Source: Geodermatophilus africanus (GTDB lineage Bacteria; Actinomycetota; Actinomycetes; Mycobacteriales; Geodermatophilaceae). From it: a DNA stretch of 64,000 bases. How positions within the stretch are numbered: position 1 is the first letter of the stretch; each line of letters begins with the position of its first letter. Made by a program: the position numbers and the translations under genes. Below are positions 1 to 8,689 of this stretch, piece after piece. The notes beneath the pieces were generated by a model. It worked only from the letters and a program-made list of their open reading frames with translations, made no database searches and was not told where the DNA came from. The stretch spans positions 50,513 to 114,512 of the forward strand of contig NZ_FNOT01000016.1 in assembly GCF_900107105.1 (NCBI RefSeq), given 5' to 3'.

Positions 1-200
1 AGCCCGTCGAGCTGGCGCTGCAGGATGGTGCGCCCGTCGTGCAGCGGGGTCAGCGGCTTGGGCCACGGCCGGCCCAGCCGGGTGCCCATCCCGGCGGCGA
101 GGATGACGACCTGGACGGCGAGGTCGGCCCGGCAGGGCGCCGGGACGGCGGACGCCGGCCCGGTCAGATCAGCGGCGGTGGTGGCGCGGTCAGCGAGCAC
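1..200 (-). CDS. NTP-transferase family nucleotidyltransferase, N-terminal part (runs off the window)
   Basis: Only the first 66 codons are in the window. After about 30 variable residues the frame shows VVILAAGMGTRLG followed by PKPL, the nucleotide-binding signature of the NTP_transferase family, which activates sugar-1-phosphates, phosphocholine or glycerol-3-phosphate. The GTG at 198-200 is the only usual start codon in frame ahead of the motif. It lies inside the end of the upstream glycerophosphotransferase gene (stop at 190-192), giving an 11-base overlap and probable translational coupling. Pairing with a CDP-glycerol-type transferase suggests that it makes an activated precursor for a surface polymer. 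That is inference; the substrate cannot be told from this fragment. Confidence 0.7.
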   Translation of the reverse strand, partial: MLADRATTAADLTGPASAVPAPCRADLAVQVVILAAGMGTRLGRPWPKPLTPLHDGRTILQRQLDG

Positions 201-1383
201 GGTCGTCCCCTCCTCGGGTGGTGGTCCCGGCGGCTGCTGCCGACGGGAAGAGCAGGTCGAGGACGCGCTCGGTGGCGTGCCCGTCCTCGAGGTGGCAGAA
301 GGTGGCGCGGAAGTCGGCGTAGCGGGCGGCGGAGCGCTCGCGCACCCCGTCGAGGTCGGCGAGGGCGTCGATCAGCTCCGCGCTGGTCTCGAGCAGCGGC
401 CCGGGCGCGATCTCCGCCAGGTCGACGTAGAAGCCGCGCAGGTCGTCCCGGTAGTGCGCAAGGTCGTAGGTGAAGAACAGGATCGGCTTGCCGGTGACGG
501 CGAAGTCGAACGCCACCGACGAGTAGTCGGTCACCAGCACGTCGGCGGCCAGGTAGAGGCCCGCGGGGTCCGGCTCGGCGGACACGTCGAGCACCGGGAG
601 GCCGTCGGGCAGCTCCAGCCGGTCGGCCACGATGCTGTGCAGCCGGGCGAGCAGCACGTGGTCCCCGCCGAGCCGCGCGGCGAAGTCGGCCAGGTCGATG
701 CGCAGCTCGGCGGCCGGACCGCCGGCCCGGTCGAGGACCAGGTCGTCACGCCAGGTGGGCGCGTAGAGCACCGCCGTCGTCCCCTCGGCGATGCTCAGCC
801 GGCTGCGCACCTCGGCCCGGACGGCGTCGCGCCGTGGGCTGCTCAGGACGTCGTTGCGCGGGTAGCCGGTCTCGTGGACCGGCCCGCGGAAACGGAACGC
901 GCCGCGCAGCCGCTCGGTGCTCGCGGCGTTGGGGGAGAGCAGGTGGTCCCAGCGGGCGACGTCGAGGTCGGGCCCGTCCAGCCAGCCGGGGCGCACCGGC
1001 TGCACGTCGTGGTGGATCCGCTTGAGCGGCGTGCCGTGCCAGGTCTGCAGGTAGGTGGTGCCCGGCTGCTTGCTCCAGGACATGGACATGCAGTCGTTGG
1101 CGACGACGACGTCGGCCGCCTCCAGAGCGGCCCGGGCCTCGGGGGTGCCGTACCGCGCGGTGGCGACGCCGGGCGGGAAGGTGTGCTCGGTCGCGGCGGT
1201 GCACAGCCAGGTGTGCGTGACCTCGCCGTCGCCCGCCCACCCCGCGCCTCGGGCGACGAGGGCCTCGTAGACGGCCCGGGGGTTGTCCGCGTAGAGCCCG
1301 CGGTAGGTGAACCAGACGATCCTCACCGGCCACCGACCCGGCCAGGTGCGCCGTGTCGGCGGGCAGGGGTCGTCATGGGGCAT
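190..1383 (-). CDS. CDP-glycerol glycerophosphotransferase family protein (TagB/TagF-like)
   Basis: 397 residues matching the Glyphos_transf family, which transfers glycerol- or ribitol-phosphate from a CDP donor to a wall-polymer acceptor at the inner membrane face. Visible blocks in order are QTWHGTPLKRI, LLSPNAASTERL, ETGYPRND, VLYAPTWRD and the C-terminal VTDYSSVAFDFAVTGKP with FFTYDLAHYR. The Asp-Tyr-Ser-Ser stretch is typical of the donor-binding lobe. The ATG at 1383 has GAGGA four bases upstream. A GTG at 1326, just before VRIVWFTYRG, is an alternative that would remove about 19 poorly conserved residues. No membrane segment is seen, so it is probably peripheral. It is followed with overlap by a nucleotidyltransferase gene, consistent with a small surface-polymer operon. 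Confidence 0.82.
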   Translation of the reverse strand: MPHDDPCPPTRRTWPGRWPVRIVWFTYRGLYADNPRAVYEALVARGAGWAGDGEVTHTWLCTAATEHTFPPGVATARYGTPEARAALEAADVVVANDCMSMSWSKQPGTTYLQTWHGTPLKRIHHDVQPVRPGWLDGPDLDVARWDHLLSPNAASTERLRGAFRFRGPVHETGYPRNDVLSSPRRDAVRAEVRSRLSIAEGTTAVLYAPTWRDDLVLDRAGGPAAELRIDLADFAARLGGDHVLLARLHSIVADRLELPDGLPVLDVSAEPDPAGLYLAADVLVTDYSSVAFDFAVTGKPILFFTYDLAHYRDDLRGFYVDLAEIAPGPLLETSAELIDALADLDGVRERSAARYADFRATFCHLEDGHATERVLDLLFPSAAAAGTTTRGGDDRAR

Positions 1384-1706
1384 CCGGTCCTCGTCTGTGG
1401 TGCGGTGGTCACCCCTCTGCCGCGGTCTGGCACGGGTCGGCGGGGCTCCAGGAGACGTCGACCGGGTGGTGCGAAGACAACAAGTACACGTCCGGGGCGG
1501 TGGCCGTCGAGTCGCGGGCCCGCACCGATGCCGAATCGATGTGCGGTCCGGGCGGTGGGACGCGTGGGACGTGGGATGGATCACCCTCGGCGTGTTCGTG
1601 AGGACACGCCGAGCACCCGGTCACGGATCCGTCACAGAGTGTTTGGATCGGCGGCAACCCCCTCGAGCCCGGCAACGGGCGGTCTTCCCCACGAACGGGT
1701 AGGTGC
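1384..1706. other. Intergenic stretch between divergent surface-polymer and M23 genes
   Basis: About 320 bases with no convincing gene. It must hold the promoters of both the leftward glycerophosphotransferase gene and the rightward peptidase gene. I looked for a cyclic-di-AMP (ydaO-type) riboswitch ahead of the peptidase because actinobacterial cell-wall hydrolases often have one. The stretch near 1650-1700 has short GGCGGCAACC and CGGGCAACGGG blocks but no pattern I can defend. Confidence 0.3.
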
Positions 1707-2462
1707 ATGGCCGGTCGGCGTCGCGCTCAGCGCCCCGAGGACCCCCGGGTCCCCGCTTCCTCCCGGGTTCGTCGGCCGGTCGCGGGCCCGCGTCGTGGCC
1801 CGCTGCTGTTGGCCGCCCTGGTCGTGGGCGGGCTGGTGGCCGGCGTCACCGGGGTGTCGAACGCCTCCGACGACCCGGCCGGCTCGACCTCGGTGCTCGC
1901 CGCGCAGATGGAGCTGGCCACCGCGGCCGACGACGTCGAGGCGCTGCCCATGGCCTCGATCACCGAGGCAGAGGCCCAGGCCCGGCTGGCGGAGGTCGCG
2001 GCCTCCCGCGCCGAGCGCGCCGCGGCCGAGGCGGCCGCCGCCGACGCGGCCCGCGAGGCCGCGCGGCCCAAGGCCGTGCTGCCGGTCGATGGCGCCCGCT
2101 TCACCAGCGGCTACGGCGCCCGGTGGGGCACCTTCCACTACGGCATCGACCTGGCCGCCCCGATGCGGACGCCGGAGTACGCGGCCATGGACGGCGTCGT
2201 CGTCCGGGCGGGGTCGGCGAGCGGCTTCGGCCTGGCCGTCTACCTCCTCCACGAGAACGGCGACGTGACCGTCTACGGCCACATGGACAAGATCCTGGTC
2301 GAGCCCGGGCAGTACGTGGAGGCCGGCGAGACGATCGCGCTGCTCGGCAATCGCGGCCAGTCGACCGGCCCGCACCTGCACTTCGAGGTGCACCAGGGCG
2401 GGATGAACGGCAAGCGCATCGACCCGGAGCCGTGGCTGGCCGCACGTGGCGTCGAGGTCTGA
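1707..2462 (+). CDS. M23 family metallopeptidase (LytM domain), membrane-anchored or secreted
   Basis: 251 residues. A basic N-terminus (about 1-28) precedes one hydrophobic segment (about 32-50), then an Ala/Glu-rich probable coiled coil (about 80-130), then a LytM/M23 domain to the end. Zinc-site residues are visible as HYGID (His144, Asp148) and HLHFE (His223 and His225), so the peptidase should be catalytically complete. Members cleave peptide cross-links in peptidoglycan or act as regulators of other hydrolases. The coiled-coil plus LytM layout resembles EnvC/NlpD-like cell-separation factors, but that sub-assignment is inference. The ATG at 1707 lacks a strong ribosome-binding site. The AraC-type gene starts 21 bases after the stop and is probably unrelated. 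Confidence 0.85.
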   Translation: MAGRRRAQRPEDPRVPASSRVRRPVAGPRRGPLLLAALVVGGLVAGVTGVSNASDDPAGSTSVLAAQMELATAADDVEALPMASITEAEAQARLAEVAASRAERAAAEAAAADAAREAARPKAVLPVDGARFTSGYGARWGTFHYGIDLAAPMRTPEYAAMDGVVVRAGSASGFGLAVYLLHENGDVTVYGHMDKILVEPGQYVEAGETIALLGNRGQSTGPHLHFEVHQGGMNGKRIDPEPWLAARGVEV

Positions 2463-2483
2463 CGGCGTGGTGCCATCGCTTCC

Positions 2484-2897
2484 GTGAGCCGTGCGGTCGA
2501 GGACACGAACCGACGGATGCTGCGTGCGCGGGACGCGATGGACCGCGCCTACGCCGAGCCCCTCGACGTCCCGACCCTGGCGCGGATCGCGCACGTATCG
2601 GAGGCCCACTTCATCCGCACGTTCCGGGCCACCTTCGGGGAGACGCCTCACCGGTACCTGCAGCGGCGCCGGGTGGAGCGGGCGATGTTCCTGCTGCGCA
2701 CCACGGACCGCAGCGTGACCGACGTGTGCATGGCCGTCGGCTTCAGCAGCCTGGGGACGTTCAGCCGGGTGTTCCGTGAGGTCGTGGGAGAGCCGCCGTC
2801 GGTGTACCGGCGCCGCGGCCCGCTCCCGCCCGTGCCGACGTGCTTCGCGATGGCCTGGGCCAGACCGAGCAGTTCCGGAGAAGCGCCGGGGGTGTGA
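2484..2897 (+). CDS. Short AraC-family transcriptional regulator
   Basis: 137 residues made almost entirely of the AraC/XylS DNA-binding domain. The first HTH is around DVPTLARIAHVSEAHFIRTF and the second is around SVTDVCMAVGFSSLGTFSRV, followed by the family tail GEPPSVYRRR. No ligand-binding domain is present, as in the small stand-alone AraC proteins. The GTG at 2484 starts shortly before the first helix. A VOC-fold gene begins 20 bases downstream, a common pairing in actinomycetes in which the regulator probably controls the VOC protein; that role is inferred from position only. Confidence 0.82.
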   Translation: MSRAVEDTNRRMLRARDAMDRAYAEPLDVPTLARIAHVSEAHFIRTFRATFGETPHRYLQRRRVERAMFLLRTTDRSVTDVCMAVGFSSLGTFSRVFREVVGEPPSVYRRRGPLPPVPTCFAMAWARPSSSGEAPGV

Positions 2898-2917
2898 CCC
2901 TCCCTAGCGTCTCTCCC

Positions 2918-3331
2918 ATGCTGACCGCCATCACCATCACCCAGATCTACGTGCCCGACCAGGACCAGGCGCTCGACTTCTACGTCGGCAAGCTCGGGTT
3001 CGACGTGCAGTCCGACATGCACTTCGGCCCGATGCGGTGGCTGACCGTCAACCTGCCGGGCCAACCCGACCGCGCCGTCCTGCTGGAGAAGCCGGGCCCG
3101 CCGTCCCTCAGCGACGAGACCGCCGCGCAGGTGCGGGAGCTCATCAGCAAGGGGGCCGCCGGCGGGCACCTGTTCTTCGCCTGCGACGACGCGTACAAGA
3201 CCCACGCGGAGCTCAGGGCCAGGGGCGTGGAGATCACCGAGGAGCCGGTCGACCAGCCGTACGGCATCGACTTCGGACTCCGCGACCCCTTCGGCAACCA
3301 CATCCGCATCGCCCAGATGAAGCAAGGCTGA
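2918..3331 (+). CDS. VOC (glyoxalase/bleomycin-resistance) family protein
   Basis: 137 residues with the paired beta-alpha-beta-beta-beta modules of the vicinal-oxygen-chelate fold. ITQIYVPDQDQALDFYVGKLGF opens module 1 and GHLFFACDD opens module 2; the tail FGLRDPFGNHIRI is the typical metal-ligand end of the family. Such proteins include glyoxalases, dioxygenases and antibiotic-binding proteins, and the exact role cannot be told. The ATG at 2918 is chosen because the fold begins immediately after it; the frame is open further upstream into the AraC gene, but that part has no family similarity. Confidence 0.82.
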   Translation: MLTAITITQIYVPDQDQALDFYVGKLGFDVQSDMHFGPMRWLTVNLPGQPDRAVLLEKPGPPSLSDETAAQVRELISKGAAGGHLFFACDDAYKTHAELRARGVEITEEPVDQPYGIDFGLRDPFGNHIRIAQMKQG

Positions 3332-3415
3332 CCCGCCCCAGCCCCTGCGTCGGAGCCCCCGTCGTGGCCCTGTACAGTTGGGCCCGGCTCGGACACACCA
3401 GACCGGGCCGGGCAC

Positions 3416-3488
3416 GGGGCTGTGGCGCAGCTGGTAGCGCACCACACTGGCAGTGTGGGGGTCAGGGGTTCGAGTCCCCTCAGCTCCA
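3416..3488 (+). tRNA. tRNA-Ala (anticodon GGC)
   Basis: A full 73-base cloverleaf can be drawn. The acceptor stem GGGGCTG pairs with CAGCTCC and includes the G3:U70 wobble pair that identifies alanine tRNAs. The anticodon loop CTGGCAG gives GGC, and the T arm is GGGG-TTCGAGT-CCCC. No CCA is encoded. The 3' half doubles as the left attachment site of the island; a decayed copy of the same half lies at 44910-44953. Confidence 0.95.
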
Positions 3489-3491
3489 CCC
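3447..3491 (+). other. attL: left attachment core in the 3' half of tRNA-Ala
   Basis: The 45 bases from the anticodon loop to just past the tRNA end recur at 44910-44953 with one G-to-A change (in the variable region) and one missing G (in the T stem). Integration into the 3' end of a tRNA gene, with the gene kept intact on one side, is the usual behaviour of tyrosine-recombinase islands. The integrase gene begins next to this copy. Confidence 0.8.
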
Positions 3492-4576
3492 CGCTGACCA
3501 GGCCGTTCCCCTTCGGGGGAGCGGCCTGAGTCGTCTCTGGTTGCAGTTGTGGTTGCAGTTTGCCGACCCTTACCTGCGAGCAGCACCGTGCCCATGCGGT
3601 CGGCTGCCTCGCGGGCCAGCGCCGGCATGACGTGGCTGTAGATGTCCATCGTCGTGCGCATCTGGCTGTGGCCGAGCAGCTCCATGACCACCCGCGGGTG
3701 CACGTTCTCGCTGAGCAGCAGAGTGGCGGCGGTGTGCCGCCCGTCGTGCAGCCGGACGTGCCGGACACCGGCCTTCCGAAGGAGCCGGGACCAGTCGTCG
3801 TAGTCGGACTTCTTGTCGATGGGCCGGCCGTTCGGCTGGGCGAAGACGAGGTCCCCGTCGTGCCACTCGGAGCCGGCCAGCATCCGCTCGCCGAGCTGGG
3901 CGGCCTTGTGCCGGTGCAGCTCGGCGACCAGAGGCAGCGGCAGCGCGAGGGTGCGGTGGCTGCGTTTGCTCTTGGGCTCCTCGTAGATCAGTCCACCGCC
4001 CCGGACGCGGTGGATGCTGCGCCGCACCGTCAGCGTGTTGTTCAGCAGGTCGACGTCCTTCCACTGCAGCGCCAGGGCCTCGGACTGGCGCAGGCCCAGG
4101 GCGAGGGCGACCGTCCAACGGGCGGAGTTGCGGACGTGCGCCGCTGCCTCCAGGACTGCGCGGGCCTCCTCCAGGTCGAGGGCGGTGGCGAGGTCGCTCG
4201 CGCGCTGCGGAGGTGGGTCGACGAGCGCGGCGACGTTGCGGGGGACGTGGCCGCGCTGGACCGCGACGGTGAGGGCCCGGGACAGGATCCGGTGGTGGCG
4301 GAGCACCGAGGCGGGGGAGTAGCCGTCGTCGAGCAGGGCGGTGTAGAGCTGGTCGAGGTGTTCGGGGCGCAACCGGTTCATCCGGTGGCGTCCGATGCCG
4401 GGGATGAGGTGCTTACGGACGGCGGACTCGTAGCTCTCCAGCGTGCGCTGGCGCACCCGGCGCGGCGCGATGGTGGTCAGCCAGAGCTCGAGCCACCAGG
4501 CGACGGTCGGGGTTGACGTCTCGCCGACCGTCCCGGTGTCGCGCTTGCGCTCGAGTTCTCGGACCTTCGCGACCAC
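3489..4576 (-). CDS. Tyrosine recombinase (island integrase), 5' end lost and no own stop codon
   Basis: The catalytic domain is intact: LGLRQSEALALQW carries the first Arg, HDGRHTAAT the His-x-x-Arg box, GHS the second His, and MDIYSHV the Tyr nucleophile. The N-terminal SAM-like domain (LELWLTTIAPRRVRQRTLES onward) is also present. Similarity continues upstream of the GTG at 4576 to about 4690 (RDWRSWGADGRWHGYV), where the frame meets an inserted or deleted IS110 gene, so the native start is gone. At the other end the frame has no stop before the tRNA; it reads antisense through tRNA-Ala and the VOC gene to 2648. The coordinates given are the supported part. It probably catalysed integration at tRNA-Ala; activity now is doubtful. 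Confidence 0.7.
3501..3526 (+). terminator. Hairpin terminator after tRNA-Ala
   Basis: An 11-bp stem (GGCCGTTCCCC with GGGGAGCGGCC, one G-T pair) closes on a TTCG tetraloop 12 bases after the tRNA. There is no clear T tract, but the stem strength and position fit a terminator for the tRNA, and possibly for integrase transcription arriving from the other side. Confidence 0.6.
3539..3560 (+). repeat. Paired 10-bp direct repeats beside attL (candidate integrase arm sites)
   Basis: GGTTGCAGTT occurs twice with a 12-bp period, about 50 bases inside the left att core. Tyrosine recombinases of islands bind short direct repeats of this kind with their N-terminal arm-binding domain. A role here is inference from position. 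Confidence 0.4.
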
Positions 4577-4695
4577 GACGCCGCGGTTCTTGCTGCTGAC
4601 GTGCCGGCGGTCGAGCTTGCCGTTGAGCGTGAAGCCGACGGAGACGTAGCCGTGCCAGCGGCCGTCGGCGCCCCAGGAGCGCCAGTCCCGCCTGC

Positions 4696-5207
4696 AGATG
4701 CGCCGGCTGGGTGAGCCGGGGCAGCCGGCGCTGATAGCCCGGGTGCAACCAGCCCAGATCGGCGTGGATCCGGTTGGCCAGCGCGGTCCGCTCGTCGATG
4801 AGCTGCTCGCGGTAGTCCATCAGCACCCGCAGCTCGGCGGGCAGCCCGTCCATCGGGCGCACCGGCGGCAGGAACGTCTCCCGGGCGGTGATCCGGGCGA
4901 TCGCGACCGCGTCGACCGGATCGGTCTTGCCCTGCCCGGGGCGGGACTGCCGTTCCCGGGAGGTCATCAGCGGCGGCACCTCGACCACCGTCGCGCCGGC
5001 GGCGACCAGGTGCATCGCCGCGGCCCAGCCGAAGTTGGCCGAGCCCTCGATGCCGACCCGCACGATCGCGTGCTCGGCCACCAGGTCGGCCAGGACGGCG
5101 AACCCGGCCGGCTCGTTGGCCACCTGCCGGACGGTGACCACCCGCCCGGCAGCGTCGATCACCGCGACCGCGAGCGTGTCCTTGTGGCTGTCGATTCCTA
5201 CGAACAC
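4696..5207 (-). pseudogene. IS110-family transposase, N-terminal fragment
   Basis: From a GTG at 5207, with GGAGG about six bases upstream, the frame reads FVGIDSHKDTLAVAV and later RPGQGKTDPVDAVAIARI. These are the RuvC-like DEDD catalytic blocks of IS110 transposases, followed by LHPGYQRRLPRLTQPAH. It then stops matching the family at about 4696 and runs on in a frame that is antisense-free shadow of the integrase gene. The C-terminal Tnp2 domain with the catalytic serine is missing. This is an abortive or deleted IS110 copy whose break removed the start of the integrase gene. Confidence 0.75.
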
Positions 5208-5524
5208 CCGAGCCTCCGCTCCCGATGTCGACCGCGGCCGGGCAGAGCGCGAGCACCTCAAGGGACCACGCTGGCGTCCCCACGCCTCTATCGAGCGTCA
5301 GCTGCCCGGACTGGAACCGCCGCCGGGAGGCACCCACTCAACAAAGCCTCGGCCCGAGAGCCGGGCAGCAAAAGGTAGAGCCTTCCCGACGGCGGCGCGG
5401 ACCCCGTCGATGCGGGGCGAGGCCCATCCAACCTGAGGTGCATGAGGTGTGTGGGCCCATGATCTTGGTTCGGGTCGTTGCCCGGATCACAAGCTGCGGT
5501 CGTCGTGGGCGTCGGGCAGGTCCT
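5208..5524 (-). other. Non-coding left flank of the IS110 remnant
   Basis: About 315 bases without a gene, lying upstream of the IS110 transposase start and downstream of the convergent F420-oxidoreductase end. In the IS110 group this side normally carries a non-coding end that is transcribed as the bridge RNA guiding target choice. I could not fold one with certainty by eye. Confidence 0.3.
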
Positions 5525-6619
5525 CTACAACTCGGTGTCACGCGGGTCGACGCTTCCGAGAGACCCAGGACCCGTCCGCGCGGCGCGGAGCAATGCGCGA
5601 GGCCCTGTGACGCCCGCGGCCGCCTCGGCGATGTCGCGCATCGTGCGCTCCGCATGGGCCCGGGGCACATACATCATCATCTCGTCGACCCCCTGCTGCC
5701 GGTAGCCGTCGAACCGCTTGCGCACCTCCTCGACCGACCCGGTGATGGCCGCCGACGGGAGCAACGCCTCCATCACGTCAGGCGTCACCAGACCCTCGTC
5801 AAGGTCGTTGAGTCCGTCCATGTGGCGGCGATGGATCGCGAGGTGGCGCTGACGCTCCGGCACGGCGTCCAGCCGGTTGCGCCACTCCTGGCCGTGCGGA
5901 ATGGCGTCGTACGGCTGGTGCCGTTCGTAGGACACGTGGTGGTAGAGCGCCGGCAACCAGCCCATGGTGTCGAGGACGCGCTGATCGCGCAGGCTCTCCC
6001 CGTCGCGTAGCGCGAGCGCGTAGGCGTGCACGGTGATCCACGGGAACGCGAGCTTCTGGTCATCGAGCGACTCGAACTGCGAGCACATGCCGTCGCCCCG
6101 CGCGGCGGCGACTGCCAGGCCCTTCGGCCCCTCGGCCGCGACGAGGATCGGCACCTCGATCGGCCGGGCGGCGACATAGCCCTCGCTGTGCAGCAGTTCG
6201 AGCAGATGCCCCTGCCACTCGACCTGGTCGCCCCGCAGCAGGGCTCGCAGAGCGGCGAGGTACTCGTCGACATCCTTCCACTTCATCGGGGTCGGATCGC
6301 CGAGAGCGTAGCGGGCCGAGAAGCCAGATCCAGCGGCGACCGCGACCCGCCCGGGGGCGAGGTGCTCGAGGTGGGCGATGGCACTGGCCGTCACGACCGG
6401 GTGCCGCAGGCTCGGGATGATCATGCTGCCGAGCCCGATCCGCTTCGTCCGCTCGGCAGCCACGCCGAGCGTCATCCAGATGTCGCCGTAGATCGCCGGC
6501 GAGTCGAAGAGCCAGACCCGGTGGAAGCCGAGCTCCTCTGCCAGCTCGATCAGCTCGGGCGTCGCCTGCGACGGCGCCAGCGCTACCGACACCGCCATGG
6601 GCTCGCTTGCGGTTCTCAT
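5525..6619 (-). CDS. LLM-class F420-dependent oxidoreductase
   Basis: 364 residues of the luciferase-like monooxygenase fold, with ELAEELGFHRVWLFDSPAIYGD, the IGLGSMIIPSLRHP strand, AHLEHLAPGRVAVAAGSG, VPILVAAEGPKGLAVAA and a C-terminal AITGSVEEVRKRFDGYRQQGVDEMMMY. These are hallmarks of F420H2- or FMN-using LLM enzymes. The ATG at 6619 has GAGGAG 6-7 bases upstream. Just in front lies a strong promoter with a regulon-type palindrome, so the gene is probably co-controlled with the ketone cluster. Related enzymes oxidise alcohols or reduce C=C/C=O bonds with F420; the substrate here is unknown. The F420:NADP reductase at 36.2 kb could supply the cofactor. Confidence 0.78.
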   Translation of the reverse strand: MRTASEPMAVSVALAPSQATPELIELAEELGFHRVWLFDSPAIYGDIWMTLGVAAERTKRIGLGSMIIPSLRHPVVTASAIAHLEHLAPGRVAVAAGSGFSARYALGDPTPMKWKDVDEYLAALRALLRGDQVEWQGHLLELLHSEGYVAARPIEVPILVAAEGPKGLAVAAARGDGMCSQFESLDDQKLAFPWITVHAYALALRDGESLRDQRVLDTMGWLPALYHHVSYERHQPYDAIPHGQEWRNRLDAVPERQRHLAIHRRHMDGLNDLDEGLVTPDVMEALLPSAAITGSVEEVRKRFDGYRQQGVDEMMMYVPRAHAERTMRDIAEAAAGVTGPRALLRAARTGPGSLGSVDPRDTEL

Positions 6620-6631
6620 TTCGACTCCTCT

Positions 6632-6680
6632 ACCAATCAGACGTTTGGTAGAACGTATGGCAAGCGTCACACCGAGTCAA
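6632..6680 (-). promoter_or_regulatory. Promoter plus TetR-type operator (site O1) for the LLM oxidoreductase
   Basis: Read leftward: -35 TTGACT (6680-6675), 17-bp spacer, -10 TACGTT (6657-6652), then after two bases a palindrome with ACCAAACGT at one side and ATTGGT at the other (6649-6632). The order of elements and the -10 sequence match the promoter of the Baeyer-Villiger gene at 8690-8735. A repressor bound here would cover the transcription start. Confidence 0.65.
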
Positions 6681-6935
6681 TGCCAGCCATGATCGCGACC
6701 GGCTTTGACTCAACAGTCCGTCGGTAGACCGCCTAGGTCGCGAACGGAGCACACTTTGTGCAGCGTGCCGCCATCTCTCCATCGAGAGGCCGCACCCGCC
6801 ATGCGTTCCGGCACTGCGACCGCCACCGCCACCGTGGACGACGTACGCCGCCTCACGGCGGAGTGGCGGCAACTGGCCACCGAGCTGGCCCGGGGCTTTC
6901 ACCGGGCATGAGCGCATAGGCGTCTGCGGCTTCAC

Positions 6936-7007
6936 GAAGGGTGCTCCTGACCTGCGAGGATCCGGTTTGTCTAGGACCTGATCAGCGCGAGAGCGGGAGC
7001 ACCCTTC
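6936..7007 (+). promoter_or_regulatory. Inverted repeat across the 5' leader of the IS1380 transposase gene
   Basis: GAAGGGTGCTCC (6936-6947) and its exact complement GGAGCACCCTTC (6996-7007) flank a 48-base spacer. The second arm ends two bases before the GTG at 7010, so a hairpin in the RNA could hide the ribosome-binding region. It may alternatively be part of the element's left end. The remaining 6681-6935 stretch has no supported gene. Confidence 0.45.
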
Positions 7008-7009
7008 TG

Positions 7010-8422
7010 GTGAAGCAGCGTATCGGTCGGTACCCGTCCCTGGCAGTCGACGGGCAGGGGTCGAGTGTCGTGCCGAACGCCGGCGCGGTGCTGCTGTTGC
7101 GGACCGCGCAGACCGTCGGTCTGGCCGCGTCGCTGTCCGACGCGCTCGGGCCGTGGCGGCGGCCGACCGCGGTGCACGATCCGGGCAAGGTGCTGCTGGA
7201 TCTCGCGGTCAGCCTGGCCGTCGGCGGGGACTGTCTGGCCGACCTGGCGCAGCTGCGTGCCCACCCCGGAGGTCTTCGGCCCGGTCGCCTTCGATCCCAC
7301 GGTGTCTCGGCTGGTCGACCGCCTGGCCGCCGACGCCCCGGCCGCGCTGGCCGCGATCGCCTCGGCCCGGGCGACCGCGCGGGCGGCCGCGTGGTCACTG
7401 GCCGGCGAGCACGCCCCGACCACGACGCCGGCGCCGCGTCACCGTCGGCCATCGACGTGGACGCCACCCTGGTCACCGCGCACTCGGAGAAGGAGTCCGC
7501 GGCACCGACGTTCAAGCGCGGGTTCGGCTTCCATCCGCTGTGGGCCTTCGTCGACCACGGCGAGCAGGGCACCGGGGAGCCGCTGGCGTTCCTGCTGCGG
7601 CCGGGCAACGCCGGCTCGAACACCGTGGCCAACCACAAGACGGTCATCCGCGCCGCGCTGGCCCAGCTCCCCGGCGGACACGCCCGCGGCAAGAAGGTGC
7701 CCATCCGCATCGACGGCGCCGGCGGCACCCACGAGTTGCTGGCCTGGCTGACCCGGCGCCGGCTGTCCTACTCGGTCGGCTTCTCCCTGCCCGGCGACCT
7801 GGCCTCGATCCAGAAGAAGCTGGCCAGCATCCCGGCCGACGCCTGGACGCCGGCCTACGACGCCGACCGCCAGGCCCGCCCCGGCGCCTTCGTCGCCGAG
7901 GTCACCGACCTGTTCGAACTCTCGGGCTGGCCGGCGGGCATGCGGCTGATGGTGCGCAAGGAACGCCCGCACCCCGGTGCCCAACTGCGGATCACCGACG
8001 TCGAGGGCATGCGGATCACCGCCTTCGTCACCAACACCGCACGCGGGCAACTGGCCGAGCTCGAGCTGCGGCACCGCCGCCGCGCCCGCGCCGAGGACCG
8101 CATCCGCGCCGCCAAGGACACCGGCCTGACCAACCTGCCGCTGCACCACTTCGCCCAGAACCAGATCTGGTGTGCCATCGTCGCGCTCGCCGCCGACCTG
8201 CTCGCCTGGATGTAGACCCTCGCCCTCACCGAGCACGACGCCCGCCGGTGGGAGCCCAAGCGGCTACGCCTGCGGCTGCTCAGCATTCCGGCCCGCCACG
8301 CCCGCACCGGCCGCCGCCGGCTGCTGCACCTGGCCGCCACCGCGCCGTTCACCGCGCTCGCGCTGCAAGCCCTCGACGCCCTCGCGCAGCTGACCGGGCC
8401 ACTGCTGGCCGACACGGGCTGA
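7010..8422 (+). pseudogene. IS1380-family transposase, broken by two frameshifts and a nonsense codon
   Basis: The GTG at 7010 opens VKQRIGRYPSLAVDGQGSSV, the typical IS1380 start. The frame shifts near 7260 (family sequence continues as VFGPVAFDPTVSRLVDRLAA in the next frame) and returns near 7435 at AIDVDATLVTAHSEKESAAP. The core DDE region, KKVPIRIDGAGGTHELLAW and the C-terminal LTNLPLHHFAQNQIW follow. At 8213-8215 a TAG stands where relatives usually have Gln, and the tail then continues in frame to 8422. The element is therefore a dead copy. I could not identify a right-hand terminal inverted repeat in 8423-8600. Confidence 0.8.
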
Positions 8423-8689
8423 ACCCGAGCCCGTCCCGTCCCGACGACCCCAGGAACGACCGGTGAGTAGAACCGGCGCCCACCCGAGCGACCTCGGCCG
8501 ATCCGTCACACCCCGATGTGATCACGCGGGATCAGAACCCCGACAACCATCAAAATGATCATGACCATGAAAGATCCTGGCTGACTCGCCACGCCAGGAG
8601 GACGGCCTGCGCAACCGAGCCGGCCGTCCGGAGAGCAAAGGTCACGGTCGTCTCGTTGCAGTCTTCGTGATCCCGGTCTCTGTGTGGTG

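Noticed and set aside
1620..1706. A ydaO-type (cyclic-di-AMP) riboswitch ahead of the M23 peptidase
   Set aside because: Expected from the gene class, but the conserved blocks could not be aligned with confidence.
25..2268. A 747-residue rightward open frame at the left edge
   Set aside because: It is antisense to the glycerophosphotransferase gene, then out of frame with the M23 gene. Its composition is Arg/Pro/Gly-rich shadow sequence without any domain.
6705..6911. A 68-residue gene between the LLM promoter and the IS1380 element
   Set aside because: The front half covers promoter DNA; the back half has no recognisable family and no ribosome-binding site.
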